From: CAVVSD01 sp963837655 | GTDB taxonomy: Bacteria; Actinomycetota; Thermoleophilia; Solirubrobacterales; Solirubrobacteraceae | NCBI GenBank assembly: GCA_963837655.1 | Contig: CAWIOK010000021.1 | Location: 434,001 to 498,000 of the forward strand | DNA: 64,000 bases | Direction: 5' to 3' | Shown: positions 30,503-38,929 of the stretch, one piece after another | Layout of the letters: each line of letters begins with the position of its first letter | Numbering within the stretch: the first letter of the stretch is position 1 | Notes under the pieces: generated by a model | Seen by the model: the letters and a program-made list of their open reading frames with translations, nothing else | Database searches by the model: none | What the model was told of the DNA's origin: nothing | Translations under genes and position numbers: made by a program

Positions 30503-31755
30503 CGCTGCAGATCGATGTCGACAGCGTCCTCGCCGACCTCCACGAGCTGCACGAGCGCTTCGGAGGGCCGGACGGCGCGCGGCGCCTCGCCTGGTCACCG
30601 GACTGGCAGGCCGCGCGGGCGTGGTTGCGCGACAAGCTCGAGGTGCTGCCGGTGACCGTCGACGAGGACGAGGCGGGCAACCTCTGGGCGTCGCTGGACG
30701 GCTCCGGTGCCGCGGAGGGCTTCGTCATCGTCGGCTCGCACATCGACGCAGTGCCATCGGGCGGCTGGCTGGACGGCGGGCTGGGGCTGTTGTCCGCGCT
30801 CGAGGTCCTGCGCGCGCTCGCGGCGGCGGACGCGCCGCCGCCCGTGGAGGTGCGCCTCGTCGACTGGGCCGACGAGGAGGGTGCGCGCTTCGGCCGCAGC
30901 CTCCTGGGGTCCTCCGCGGCAGCGGGGACGCTGGATCCCGACGACGTCCGCGATCTGCGCGACAGCGAGGGCACGCGGCTGCAGGACGCGCTCGCGGCCT
31001 GCGGCGTCGACCTCGACGCGGCGTCCGGTGCGACCGAGCGGCTGCGGGGCGCGTTGGCATCCGTGGAGCTGCACATCGAGCAGGGCCCGGTCCTGCTGGA
31101 CAGTGGCCGCCTCGCCTCCGCCGTGAGCGGCACGGTCGGCGACGAGCGCTACCTCGTGACCTTCACCGGGCAGGCGGCCCACGCCGGCTCGACGCCGATG
31201 CGTCTGCGCCGCGACGCGCTCGCCGCCGCCGCGACCGCGGCGCTGGAGATCCGCGAGATCGGCATCCGGCACGACGGCGTCTGCACGGTCGGAGCGATGA
31301 AGGCCGAGCCCGGGGTCATCACGGCCGTCGCGGGATCGTGCGAGATGATGCTCGATCTCCGTCATCTCGAGGCGGATGTCCTGGCGGCGATGCTCACCGA
31401 CTGCCTCGGCGCCTGCGACGACGCGGCCGCGGCGTTCGACTGCACGGTGCGCTCGCGCCGCGTGTTCGGCGCTCCGCCCACGCCGTTCCACCCCGACCTC
31501 GTGGCTCTCGCTCGCCAGTCGGTCGCGGACGCGGGCGGCGGCGACGGGGACCCGATCCCGAGCGGGCCGCTGCACGACTCCACGGAGGTCGGGCGCGTCG
31601 TGCCGACGGTCATGCTCTTCGCGCAGTCCGATCCACCGCTGTCGCACGTCGCGATCGAGGACTCCCCCGAAGCGGCGCTGCGAGTTGCGATCGACGCCTA
31701 CGCGCGCACGGTCGACGGCACGCTCCAACGGGTCGCTGACGGGGGGCTGTCCTGA
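30499..31755 (+). CDS. M20-family N-carbamoyl amino acid hydrolase (beta-ureidopropionase/allantoate type)
   Basis: 418 residues. The metal motif GSHIDAVPSGGWLDGGLG holds H81 and D92, DEEGARFG holds the catalytic Glu, HIEQGPVLLD follows, and the last His is in PLSHVAIEDSPE. This is the HyuC/AmaB/AllC group that removes the carbamoyl group as ammonia and carbon dioxide. In this gene order the expected substrate is N-carbamoyl-beta-alanine or a related N-carbamoyl amino acid. The ATG at 30499 overlaps the hydantoinase stop; the same frame is open well upstream, inside the hydantoinase gene. Confidence 0.88.
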   Translation: MTLQIDVDSVLADLHELHERFGGPDGARRLAWSPDWQAARAWLRDKLEVLPVTVDEDEAGNLWASLDGSGAAEGFVIVGSHIDAVPSGGWLDGGLGLLSALEVLRALAAADAPPPVEVRLVDWADEEGARFGRSLLGSSAAAGTLDPDDVRDLRDSEGTRLQDALAACGVDLDAASGATERLRGALASVELHIEQGPVLLDSGRLASAVSGTVGDERYLVTFTGQAAHAGSTPMRLRRDALAAAATAALEIREIGIRHDGVCTVGAMKAEPGVITAVAGSCEMMLDLRHLEADVLAAMLTDCLGACDDAAAAFDCTVRSRRVFGAPPTPFHPDLVALARQSVADAGGGDGDPIPSGPLHDSTEVGRVVPTVMLFAQSDPPLSHVAIEDSPEAALRVAIDAYARTVDGTLQRVADGGLS

Positions 31756-32774
31756 TGGACTTCGGCGTCGTCCTGCAGACCGATCCGCCCGCCGCGCGGG
31801 TCATCGACCTGTGCAAGAAGGCCGAGACCTACGGCTTCTCGCACGCGTGGACGTTCGACTCCCACCTGCTGTGGGAGGAGCCGTTCGTCATCTACAGCCG
31901 GATCCTCAACGAGACGCACAAGCTGACCGTGGGCCCGCTGGTGACGAACCCGTCGACGCGTGACCCGACGGTCATCGCGTCCCTGTTCGCCACGCTCAAC
32001 GAGATGTACGGCAACCGCACGATCTGCGCGATCGGGCGCGGCGACTCCGCCGTCCGGGTGATCCACGGCCGGCCCGCGCGGCTCGCCGAGCTGCGCGAGG
32101 CGGTCGGCGTCATCCGCGGGCTGTGCAACGGCGAGAGCGTCGAGTACCGCGGCGTCACGCTGCGGCTGCCCTGGAGCCAGGGCTCGGCGCTGCCGATCTG
32201 GGTCGCCGGCTACGGACCCAAGGCGCTGCAGCTCACGGGCGAGATCGCCGACGGCTTCGTCCTGCAGCTCGCCGACCCGGAGATCGCCGCGTGGAGCATC
32301 GCGGCCGTCCGGCGGGCCGCGGAGGAGGCCGGGCGCGATCCCGACGCGATCACGATCTGCATCGCCGCCCCGGCCTACGTGTCCGACGACCTCGAGCACG
32401 CGCGCGACCAGGTCCGGTGGTTCGGCGGCATGGTCGGCAACCACGTGGCCGAGATCGTCTCGCGCTACGGCGCCGACGGCGCGGCGGTCCCACAGGCCCT
32501 CACCGACTACATCGCCGAGCGCCAGGGCTACGACTACAACGAGCACGGCCGCGCAGGGAACACGCACACGCAGTTCGTCGGAGACGAGATCATCGACCGC
32601 TTCTGCCTCATCGGCCCGCCGGCGGCGCAGATCGCGCGGTTGCACGAGCTCGCCGACCTCGGCGTCGACCAGTTCGCGCTCTACCTCCAGCACGACGACA
32701 AGGACGGGACGCTCGCGGCCTATGGCACCCACGTCATCCCGGCCGTGAACGCCAGGGAGGCCGCTCGAACCTAG
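31755..32774 (+). CDS. LLM-class flavin/F420-dependent oxidoreductase
   Basis: 339 residues of the luciferase-like monooxygenase barrel: FGVVLQTDPPAARVIDL, AWTFDSHLLWEEPFV, GPLVTNPSTRDPTVIASL, AIGRGDSAVRVIHGRPARL and LPIWVAGYGPKALQLTGEIA. The pattern is that of the F420-using branch and, from memory, of a subfamily often found next to hydantoinase genes. The start codon shares one base with the stop of the hydrolase (TGATG), so it is the fourth gene of the operon. It is the only redox gene in the set, which makes it the candidate for the missing pyrimidine-reducing step; this is an inference. Confidence 0.85.
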   Translation: MDFGVVLQTDPPAARVIDLCKKAETYGFSHAWTFDSHLLWEEPFVIYSRILNETHKLTVGPLVTNPSTRDPTVIASLFATLNEMYGNRTICAIGRGDSAVRVIHGRPARLAELREAVGVIRGLCNGESVEYRGVTLRLPWSQGSALPIWVAGYGPKALQLTGEIADGFVLQLADPEIAAWSIAAVRRAAEEAGRDPDAITICIAAPAYVSDDLEHARDQVRWFGGMVGNHVAEIVSRYGADGAAVPQALTDYIAERQGYDYNEHGRAGNTHTQFVGDEIIDRFCLIGPPAAQIARLHELADLGVDQFALYLQHDDKDGTLAAYGTHVIPAVNAREAART

Positions 32775-33406
32775 GCCACGCGGCCCGGGCACATGCGCCG
32801 CAGGGCGCAGTCCTCGCACGCGGGCCGGCGGGCATGGCACGTCCGCCGGCCGTGGCGCAGGAGGTTGACGTGGAGCTCGAGCTCGGCGCCGGGCGGCGTG
32901 AGCCGCAGCATCGCGTCGTGCAGCTCGTCGAACCCGGCGCCCTCGCGGAAGAGCCCGAGGCGCCAGCCGACGCGCGACACGTGCGTGTCGACCGGGATGT
33001 CGTGCATCCCGAACGCGAAGAGCCCGACGCAGGCGGCCGTCTTGCGCCCCACGCCCGGCAGCGAGCACAGGTAGTCGCGCGCCTGCTCGACGCCGGCATC
33101 CGGCAGCCAGTCCAGCGACAGCTCGCCCCGCTCGGAGATCGCCTGGAGGATCGCCTGGATGCGGACCGACTTGACCTTGGAGATGCCGCCGGGCCGGATC
33201 GCCTCCTCGACCTCCTCGACGGGCGCGTCGCGCACCGCCTCCCACGTCTCGAAGCGGTCGCGCAGGCGCAGGTAGGCGACGTCGCGGTTGCGGTCGTTGG
33301 TCGACTGCGACAGGACCGTGCAGATCAGCTCGGCGATCGGATGGCCGTGCGGTGACATGCGCGGGACGCCGTAGAGCTCGGCGAGCCGGGCCCTGATGCG
33401 GCCCAC
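32771..33406 (-). CDS. nth: Endonuclease III (base-excision DNA glycosylase/AP lyase)
   Basis: 211 residues. The helix-hairpin-helix GPD motif LPGVGRKTAACVGLFAFG contains catalytic Lys122, and Asp140 is in IPVDTHVSRV. The C-terminal cluster C190-x6-C197-x2-C200-x5-C206 binds [4Fe-4S]. It removes oxidised pyrimidines and cuts the strand. The start is a GTG at 33406. Its 3' end overlaps the LLM oxidoreductase by four bases on the other strand. Confidence 0.95.
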   Translation of the reverse strand: MGRIRARLAELYGVPRMSPHGHPIAELICTVLSQSTNDRNRDVAYLRLRDRFETWEAVRDAPVEEVEEAIRPGGISKVKSVRIQAILQAISERGELSLDWLPDAGVEQARDYLCSLPGVGRKTAACVGLFAFGMHDIPVDTHVSRVGWRLGLFREGAGFDELHDAMLRLTPPGAELELHVNLLRHGRRTCHARRPACEDCALRRMCPGRVA

Positions 33407-33453
33407 GCGGGCGGCTGGGACGCGCGCGAAGGGCAGGACCGCGAGGATACGGA

Positions 33454-33505
33454 CGAAAGACTGCGTCTTTCGCTTGCGAGGCCCGTCGCTGGGCGACGGT
33501 CTCGC
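33454..33505 (+). repeat. Two-hairpin element, copy 1
   Basis: Hairpin one is CGAAAGAC-TGC-GTCTTTCG (33454-33472), a perfect 8-bp stem. The spacer CTTGCG follows, then hairpin two with CCGTCGC-TGG-GCGACGG (33483-33499) extended by GCGAG and CTCGC outside. It ends 15 bases before the start of the alpha/beta hydrolase. A second copy with the same hairpin-one core and the same CTTGCG spacer is at 46097-46142, also just ahead of a gene. Confidence 0.7.
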
Positions 33506-33519
33506 CGGCGCCCGATCGC

Positions 33520-34329
33520 ATGACCCTCGTGCACTCCCACACCATCGAGCTCGACGACCAGCCCGTGTTCTTCCTGCGGGCGGGGGACGACGACGTCCCC
33601 GTGCTCTACCTCCACGGCGTGCCGACCAGCGCCGACGACTGGACGGCGTTCCTGCGGGAGGGCGGCGGGATCGCCGTGGACCTCCCCGGCTTCGGCCGCA
33701 CCGGCAAGCGCGGCGACGGCGACTTCACCGCCGACGGCTGGGCACGCTGGCTCCCACGGTTCCTCGACGCGATCGGCGTCGACCGCGTGCGACTCTGCGT
33801 TCACGACTGGGGCGCGGCGGGACTGCTCTGGGCGGCGCGCGAGCCGGGGCGCGTGGAGCGGGTCGCGGTGCTGAACGGCGCGCCGCTCGTCGGCGGCCTC
33901 TCGCTGCCACGCCATGCGCGGCTGCTCGCCCTGAGGGGCGTCGGCGAGGTCGGGGTCGGCCTCGCCCTGGCGCCGGTCATGCGGCGGATCCTGTGCAAGG
34001 GGATCGCCGAGGGCGCGGAGCCCGACCAGGCGTGGTTCGACGACATCGCGGCGCGCTTCGACCAGGGAACCCAGCGGGCGCTGCTGCACCTGTACCGCGC
34101 AGCCACCGAAGCGGCACGCGAGCAGGCCGGGCGCGATCTGCGGACGCTCGACGTGCCTGCCCTCGTCGTGCAGGGCATGCGCGATCCGTGGTACCCGCCG
34201 CGGACCGCACAGGCCTACGCGGCGGTTCTGCCGCAGTCCGAGCTGCTCGAGGTTCCGGACGCGGGCCACTGGCCGTGGCTCGAGGACCCGGGCCTGATCG
34301 ACCGCGTGCTCGCGTTCCTGCGGCCGTAG
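33520..34329 (+). CDS. Alpha/beta hydrolase with Asp nucleophile (epoxide hydrolase/haloalkane dehalogenase type)
   Basis: 269 residues. The nucleophile elbow VHDWGAAG places Asp96 where most lipases have Ser, as in epoxide hydrolases and haloalkane dehalogenases. The oxyanion strand is YLHGVPTS, the likely acid is Asp222 (GMRDPWYPP), and the base is His250 (DAGHWPWLEDP). The cap domain spans about 120-200. Which of the two activities it has cannot be decided here. It is preceded by the two-hairpin element and followed by the inositol-lipid block after 41 bases. Confidence 0.85.
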   Translation: MTLVHSHTIELDDQPVFFLRAGDDDVPVLYLHGVPTSADDWTAFLREGGGIAVDLPGFGRTGKRGDGDFTADGWARWLPRFLDAIGVDRVRLCVHDWGAAGLLWAAREPGRVERVAVLNGAPLVGGLSLPRHARLLALRGVGEVGVGLALAPVMRRILCKGIAEGAEPDQAWFDDIAARFDQGTQRALLHLYRAATEAAREQAGRDLRTLDVPALVVQGMRDPWYPPRTAQAYAAVLPQSELLEVPDAGHWPWLEDPGLIDRVLAFLRP

Positions 34330-34370
34330 AGATCATCTGAGCCTGGACACCGAGGAATAACATCTGCCGG

Positions 34371-35156
34371 ATGCTCGTGCGATCTCGCCAGGCAGCAGGC
34401 AGGGTCCTCCCGCACGGGCCCGTGGATCTACTCCGCCAGATCGCCCTGTTCGCCGCCGCGTACTACGTCTACCGACTGACGCGCGGCATCGCCGACAACC
34501 CGGGCGTCGCGACGACGGCGTTCAACCACGCACGCGACCTCATCAGCATCGAGCGGACGCTCAACGTCTTCATCGAGCCCAGCGTGCAGACGTTCGTGTC
34601 CGGCGAGCGGTGGCTCGCCGACATCACGTCCTGGCTGTACATCAACGCCCAGACCTCGATCACCCTGGGCGCGCTCGTCTGGATCTACCTGCGCCGCAAC
34701 CCGAGCTTCTACTTCGTGCGCAACATGTTCCTGGTCGCGTTCGGGATCGCGCTGATCGGCTACACGGTGTTCCCGACGGCCCCGCCGCGCTTCCTGCCGG
34801 AGTGGGGCTTCATCGACACCGTCGCGGACTTCACAGGAGTGTCACAGGACAGCGTGACGGTGGACGCACTGTTCAACCCGTACGCTGCGGTGCCGTCCAT
34901 GCACGCAGGCTTCGCCCTCATGATCGGCTGGCCGCTCGCGCGACTCGTGAAGCCGCGCGTGCTCAAGGTCTTCTGGGCGACCTACCCACTCATCGTGACC
35001 TTCGTGATCGTCGCCACCGCCAACCACTTCCTCGCCGACGCCTTCCTCGGCGCCTGCACCGCCGGCCTCGGCGCCCTCGCTGCGACCTGGCTCGCGCGGG
35101 TCCGTCCCGCCTCCTGGTCCTTCCGGCCGGGGGCGAAACAGGCCGCGCCCGCCTGA
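34371..35156 (+). CDS. PAP2-superfamily membrane protein (Aur1/Ipt1-like inositolphosphotransferase type)
   Basis: 261 residues with about six membrane helices. The PAP2 signature motifs are VFPTAPPRFLPEWGF (136-147), VPSMHAGFALMIGW with His178, and ATANHFLADAFLGA. The spacing and the TAPPR start fit the PAP2_3/Aur1 branch, whose members move inositol-phosphate or other phospho-alcohol groups between lipids. The next genes, a CDP-alcohol transferase sharing one base with its stop and inositol-3-phosphate synthase, support a role with inositol lipids. The exact reaction is unknown. Confidence 0.82.
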   Translation: MLVRSRQAAGRVLPHGPVDLLRQIALFAAAYYVYRLTRGIADNPGVATTAFNHARDLISIERTLNVFIEPSVQTFVSGERWLADITSWLYINAQTSITLGALVWIYLRRNPSFYFVRNMFLVAFGIALIGYTVFPTAPPRFLPEWGFIDTVADFTGVSQDSVTVDALFNPYAAVPSMHAGFALMIGWPLARLVKPRVLKVFWATYPLIVTFVIVATANHFLADAFLGACTAGLGALAATWLARVRPASWSFRPGAKQAAPA

Positions 35157-35740
35157 TGACGACGCCGCTCATCAGCCCCGAGCGCCGGGCGATCTACCGC
35201 AACCGGCTCATCGAGTCGCGCCTGACGCCGAACGCGATCTCGCTGACCGGGCTCGTGCTCAACATCGTCGCCGCCGTCCTGATCTGGCAGGAGATGTTCA
35301 TCGTCGGCGGGATCGCCTTCATCATCGGCTCGGTCTGCGACACGCTCGACGGCCGCTACTCGCGGATGTCGGGCAAGGGGACGCCGTTCGGCGCCTTCCT
35401 TGACTCCACCCTGGATCGGGCCGAGGAGGGCATCGTCCTCACCGCGATCGCGGTCACCTTCGTCGACGATCAGGACAAGCTCGCGATCGCCGCGGTGGTC
35501 GTCGCCGTGCTCGCATCGCTGCTGGTCTCGTACACTCGGGCCCGCGCCGAGGCATTGGGCGTCGAGTGCAAGGTCGGCATCGCCAACCGGGGAGTCCGGG
35601 TGGTGATCCTCTCCATCGGACTGCTGTTCGCCGACCTCGGAGCTCTCGCGCCCGCGGTGTACGTGCTCGCCGGATTGGGCACCGTGACCGTCCTCCAGCG
35701 CATCTTCCACGTGCGCCGCCAGCTCGCGGCAGCCGTGTAA
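35156..35740 (+). CDS. CDP-alcohol phosphatidyltransferase (phosphatidylinositol-phosphate-synthase type)
   Basis: 194 residues, six membrane helices. The CDP-alcohol motif is complete in spacing: D62-x2-D65-G66-x2-S69-R70-x8-G79-x3-D83-x3-D87. Ser69 replaces the usual Ala. Neighbouring inositol-3-phosphate synthase suggests that the acceptor is inositol-3-phosphate, giving phosphatidylinositol phosphate as in mycobacteria. The ATG shares one base with the PAP2 stop codon. Cardiolipin or phosphatidylglycerol phosphate synthase is the alternative. Confidence 0.85.
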   Translation: MTTPLISPERRAIYRNRLIESRLTPNAISLTGLVLNIVAAVLIWQEMFIVGGIAFIIGSVCDTLDGRYSRMSGKGTPFGAFLDSTLDRAEEGIVLTAIAVTFVDDQDKLAIAAVVVAVLASLLVSYTRARAEALGVECKVGIANRGVRVVILSIGLLFADLGALAPAVYVLAGLGTVTVLQRIFHVRRQLAAAV

Positions 35741-35795
35741 CACACTTCACGCCGAGGGGTCTCTCACCCGGAGCGGGACGTCGACAAGGGATCAC

Positions 35796-36989
35796 ATGAG
35801 CACGAACGGGAACGGCAAGACCAACGGGCACGGGCCCAACGGGAACGGGCGCCAGGAGGACAAGGTCCGCGTCGCCATCATCGGCGTCGGGAACTGCGCC
35901 TCCGCGTTCGTGCAGGGCGTCGAGTACTACAAGGACGCCGATCCTTCGCAGGACGTCCCCGGCCTCATGCACGTGGACCTCGGTGGCTACCACATCAGCG
36001 ACATCGAGTTCTCGGCCGCGTTCGACATCGACGCGGAGAAGGTCGGCAAGGATCTCGGCGACGCGATCTGGTCGGGCCAGAACAACACGATCAAGTTCGC
36101 CGAGGTCGGCAAGATCGGCGTGCCCGTCCACCGTGGCATGACGCACGACGGCCTCGGCAAGTACCTCAAGCAGAAGATCACCAAGGCGCCGGGCGAGACG
36201 GCCGACATCGTCGGGATCCTCAAGGACACCAAGACCGACGTCGTGGTCTCCTACCTGCCCGTCGGGTCCGAGGACGCCACCAAGTGGTACGTCGAGCAGA
36301 TCCTCGAGGCAGGGGTCGGCTTCGTGAACTGCATCCCGGTGTTCATCGCCCGCGAGCCGTACTGGAACAAGCGCTTCCAGAAGGCCGGGCTCCCGATCGT
36401 CGGCGACGACATCAAGTCCCAGGTCGGCGCGACCATCGTGCACCGCAGCCTCGCCCGCCTGTTCCACGACCGTGGCGTGCGCATGCAGCACACGTCGCAG
36501 CTGAACGTCGGCGGCAACATGGACTTCTTCAACATGCTCGAGCGCGAGCGCCTGGAGTCCAAGAAGATCTCCAAGACCAACGCCGTGACGTCGATCATGG
36601 GGCACGAGCTGCCCGCCGACGACGTCCACGTCGGTCCGTCGGACTACGTGCCGTGGCTCACCGACCGCAAGTGGGCGCACATCCGGGTCGAGGGCCAGGC
36701 GTTCGGTGACGTGCCCCTGAACCTGGAGCTCAAGCTCGAGGTGTGGGACTCGCCCAACTCGGCCGGCATCGTCATCGACGCGGTGCGCTGCTGCAAGCTC
36801 GCCCTCAACGACGGCATCAGCGGCCAGCTCGACGGCCCGAGCTCCTACCTCATGAAGTCCCCGTTCTCCCAGCGCCCGGACGACCAGGCGCGCGAGGCGA
36901 CCGAGGAGTTCATCGCCGCGCACGGGCGCAACCGCACCGAGGCCGACAAGGCCAAGGCCGCGGCGGCGCGCGCAGCGTCCGAGTCGTAG
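35796..36989 (+). CDS. ino1: Inositol-3-phosphate synthase
   Basis: 397 residues. It converts glucose-6-phosphate to 1L-myo-inositol-3-phosphate with bound NAD. After an Asn/Gly-rich 20-residue N-terminus it has AIIGVGNCASAFVQG (NAD loop), VVVSYLPVGSEDATKWY, VGDDIKSQVGATIVHR, LNVGGNMDFFNML and SPNSAGIVIDAVRCCKLAL. The form is the short actinobacterial/archaeal type rather than the 500-residue eukaryotic one. It lies 55 bases after the CDP-alcohol transferase and 32 bases before the glycosyltransferase-PHP gene. Confidence 0.95.
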   Translation: MSTNGNGKTNGHGPNGNGRQEDKVRVAIIGVGNCASAFVQGVEYYKDADPSQDVPGLMHVDLGGYHISDIEFSAAFDIDAEKVGKDLGDAIWSGQNNTIKFAEVGKIGVPVHRGMTHDGLGKYLKQKITKAPGETADIVGILKDTKTDVVVSYLPVGSEDATKWYVEQILEAGVGFVNCIPVFIAREPYWNKRFQKAGLPIVGDDIKSQVGATIVHRSLARLFHDRGVRMQHTSQLNVGGNMDFFNMLERERLESKKISKTNAVTSIMGHELPADDVHVGPSDYVPWLTDRKWAHIRVEGQAFGDVPLNLELKLEVWDSPNSAGIVIDAVRCCKLALNDGISGQLDGPSSYLMKSPFSQRPDDQAREATEEFIAAHGRNRTEADKAKAAAARAASES

Positions 36990-37021
36990 CCTCCCGAAGC
37001 AAGAGCCGTATCCTCCCGGCG

Positions 37022-38929
37022 GTGCCGGGGCCCCTCGCGATCGCACACGTCTCGCCGCGTCCGTGGGAGGACGCGGAGCGCGAGATCAACCGTCAGGTCC
37101 GCGGCACCGCCGAGGCGCTCGCCGCACGCGGGCACCGGGTCCTCATCGTGGCTCCCGCGCGCGGGCACGACGGCGTCCGGTCCACGCGCCAGGCCCTGAA
37201 GGCCGACTCCGCGTCGGTCCTGCCCGAGCCCGGCGAGCCGCCGCGCGTGCTCGCCGTCGGCGAGGTGCTGCCCGAGATCGCGGCGACACGGCGCGCGCCG
37301 TCACTGCCGGTGGACGTCGCGCGGACGATCGAGTCGATGCACGAGGTCGTGCCGCTCGACATCTGCCACGTGCACGAGCCCTTCGCGCCGTCGACGTCGA
37401 GCGCCGCGCTGCGCCATTCGCGCGCGCTGAACGTCGGCACCTTCCACATCCCACCGACGGAGCGCATCGTCTCGACGCAGCTGGCCCGCCGCGTCGTCGA
37501 GCTCGTCTTCGGTCGTCTCGACGCGCGCCTGGCCAGCTACGAGGCGACCGCGGAGCTGCTCGCGCAGGTCTTCCCTGCCGAGTACCGCATCGTGCGGCCG
37601 GGCGTGGAGATCCTGCCCCGCGCTCCGATCGGGGACGCGGGCGTCCACATCGTCGTGGCCGACGAGGAGGAGCGCGGCGCGCTACGCCTCGCGCTGCGCG
37701 CCGTGCGCAGGCTCGACACGTCGCTTCCCTGGCGGGTCACGCTGCTCACGGACCGCGGCCCGTCGGCCATCGCGACGTTGCGCGCCGAGCTGCGTGCGCG
37801 GGTGCGGGTCGTCGGTCGCGGCGGCGCCGGGCTCGCCGCGGTGCTCAGCAGCGCGGACGTCGTCATCGCCGCCTCCGACGGTGCGGCGCCCGCCCCGCAC
37901 GTCCTGCTCGCAGCGATCGGCGCCGGCGCCGCCCCCGTCGCGTCGCGGCTGCCCGTCTACGAGGAGCTCGTCGGCGAGGGCGAGCGCGGCCTCCTCTTCG
38001 AGCCTCGCGACGTGGACGTGCTCGCCGCCCAGCTCGGGCGCCTCGTCGCCGACGCGGGGCTGCGCGCGTCGCTGGTCGCCGCCGGCGCGGACATGCGCGA
38101 GGGGATGGGCTTCGAGCGGCTCGCCGAGGAGCTCGAGGCCGTCTACGCCGGGCTGGTGGCCAAGCGCCACCAGCCACCGCTGGACGGCCCGCTGCGCCGC
38201 AGGGTCGCGGCGCGGCCCCGGATCGACGTCGACCTCCACATGCACACCGACCACTCGGGCGACTGCGCGACGCCGGTCGAGGTGCTGCTCGCCACCGCGC
38301 GGGCGCAGGGCCTCGGCGCGATCGCAGTGACCGACCACAACGAGATCTCCGGCGCCGTCGACGCCGCCGCGAAGGCCTCCGAGTTCGGCGTGAAGGTGAT
38401 CGTCGGCGAGGAGGTCAAGACGGCCTCGCAGGGCGAGGTCATCGGCCTGTTCCTCCAGGAGAGGATCCCGCGCGGGCTGACGCTGGAGGAGACCGTCGCG
38501 GAGATCCACCGGCAGGGCGGGATCGTCTACGTGCCCCACCCGTTCGACCGGATGCACTCCGTCCCGGACTACGAGCACCTGCTCGCGATCCTCGACGACA
38601 TCCACGCGATCGAGGTCTACAACCCGCGCGTGGCCATCGGCACGTTCAACGAGGAGGCCGCTCGGTTCGCGGCCAAGTACCGGATCCTGGCCGGCGCGGG
38701 ATCGGACGCGCACGTCGCCCAGGGTCTCGGCTCCGTCCGCGTGCGGATGCCCGACTTCGACGGACCGGAGGAGTTCCTCGCCGCGCTCGCCGAGGCCGAG
38801 ATCCACACGAAGCCGTCGAGTCTGCTGTACGTCCAGGCCCTGAAGTTCCTGCAGACGAAGGCCACGCCGCCGGGGGCTCGCAAGGCCAGCCGCGAGCGTC
38901 GGGTGCGCCGCGCCACGCGCAACGGCTGA
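37022..38929 (+). CDS. Glycosyltransferase (GT4-like)-PHP phosphoesterase fusion
   Basis: 635 residues, GTG start at 37022. Residues 1-380 resemble a GT4/PimA-type glycosyltransferase: HVSPRPWEDAEREINRQVRG, ICHVHEPFAPSTSSAALRHS, VGTFHIPP, and VYEELVGEGERGLLFEP. The usual EX7E pair is replaced by Ala289 and Ala297, so the donor site is altered. Residues 400-600 are a PHP domain with metal ligands H406, H408, D410/H411 (DLHMHTDHS), D438-H439, E463, H506 (VPHPFDRMH) and D562-H564 (GAGSDAHVAQG). Next to ino1 it may act on an inositol glycoside phosphate. The stop shares a base with the next start. Confidence 0.82.
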   Translation: MPGPLAIAHVSPRPWEDAEREINRQVRGTAEALAARGHRVLIVAPARGHDGVRSTRQALKADSASVLPEPGEPPRVLAVGEVLPEIAATRRAPSLPVDVARTIESMHEVVPLDICHVHEPFAPSTSSAALRHSRALNVGTFHIPPTERIVSTQLARRVVELVFGRLDARLASYEATAELLAQVFPAEYRIVRPGVEILPRAPIGDAGVHIVVADEEERGALRLALRAVRRLDTSLPWRVTLLTDRGPSAIATLRAELRARVRVVGRGGAGLAAVLSSADVVIAASDGAAPAPHVLLAAIGAGAAPVASRLPVYEELVGEGERGLLFEPRDVDVLAAQLGRLVADAGLRASLVAAGADMREGMGFERLAEELEAVYAGLVAKRHQPPLDGPLRRRVAARPRIDVDLHMHTDHSGDCATPVEVLLATARAQGLGAIAVTDHNEISGAVDAAAKASEFGVKVIVGEEVKTASQGEVIGLFLQERIPRGLTLEETVAEIHRQGGIVYVPHPFDRMHSVPDYEHLLAILDDIHAIEVYNPRVAIGTFNEEAARFAAKYRILAGAGSDAHVAQGLGSVRVRMPDFDGPEEFLAALAEAEIHTKPSSLLYVQALKFLQTKATPPGARKASRERRVRRATRNG

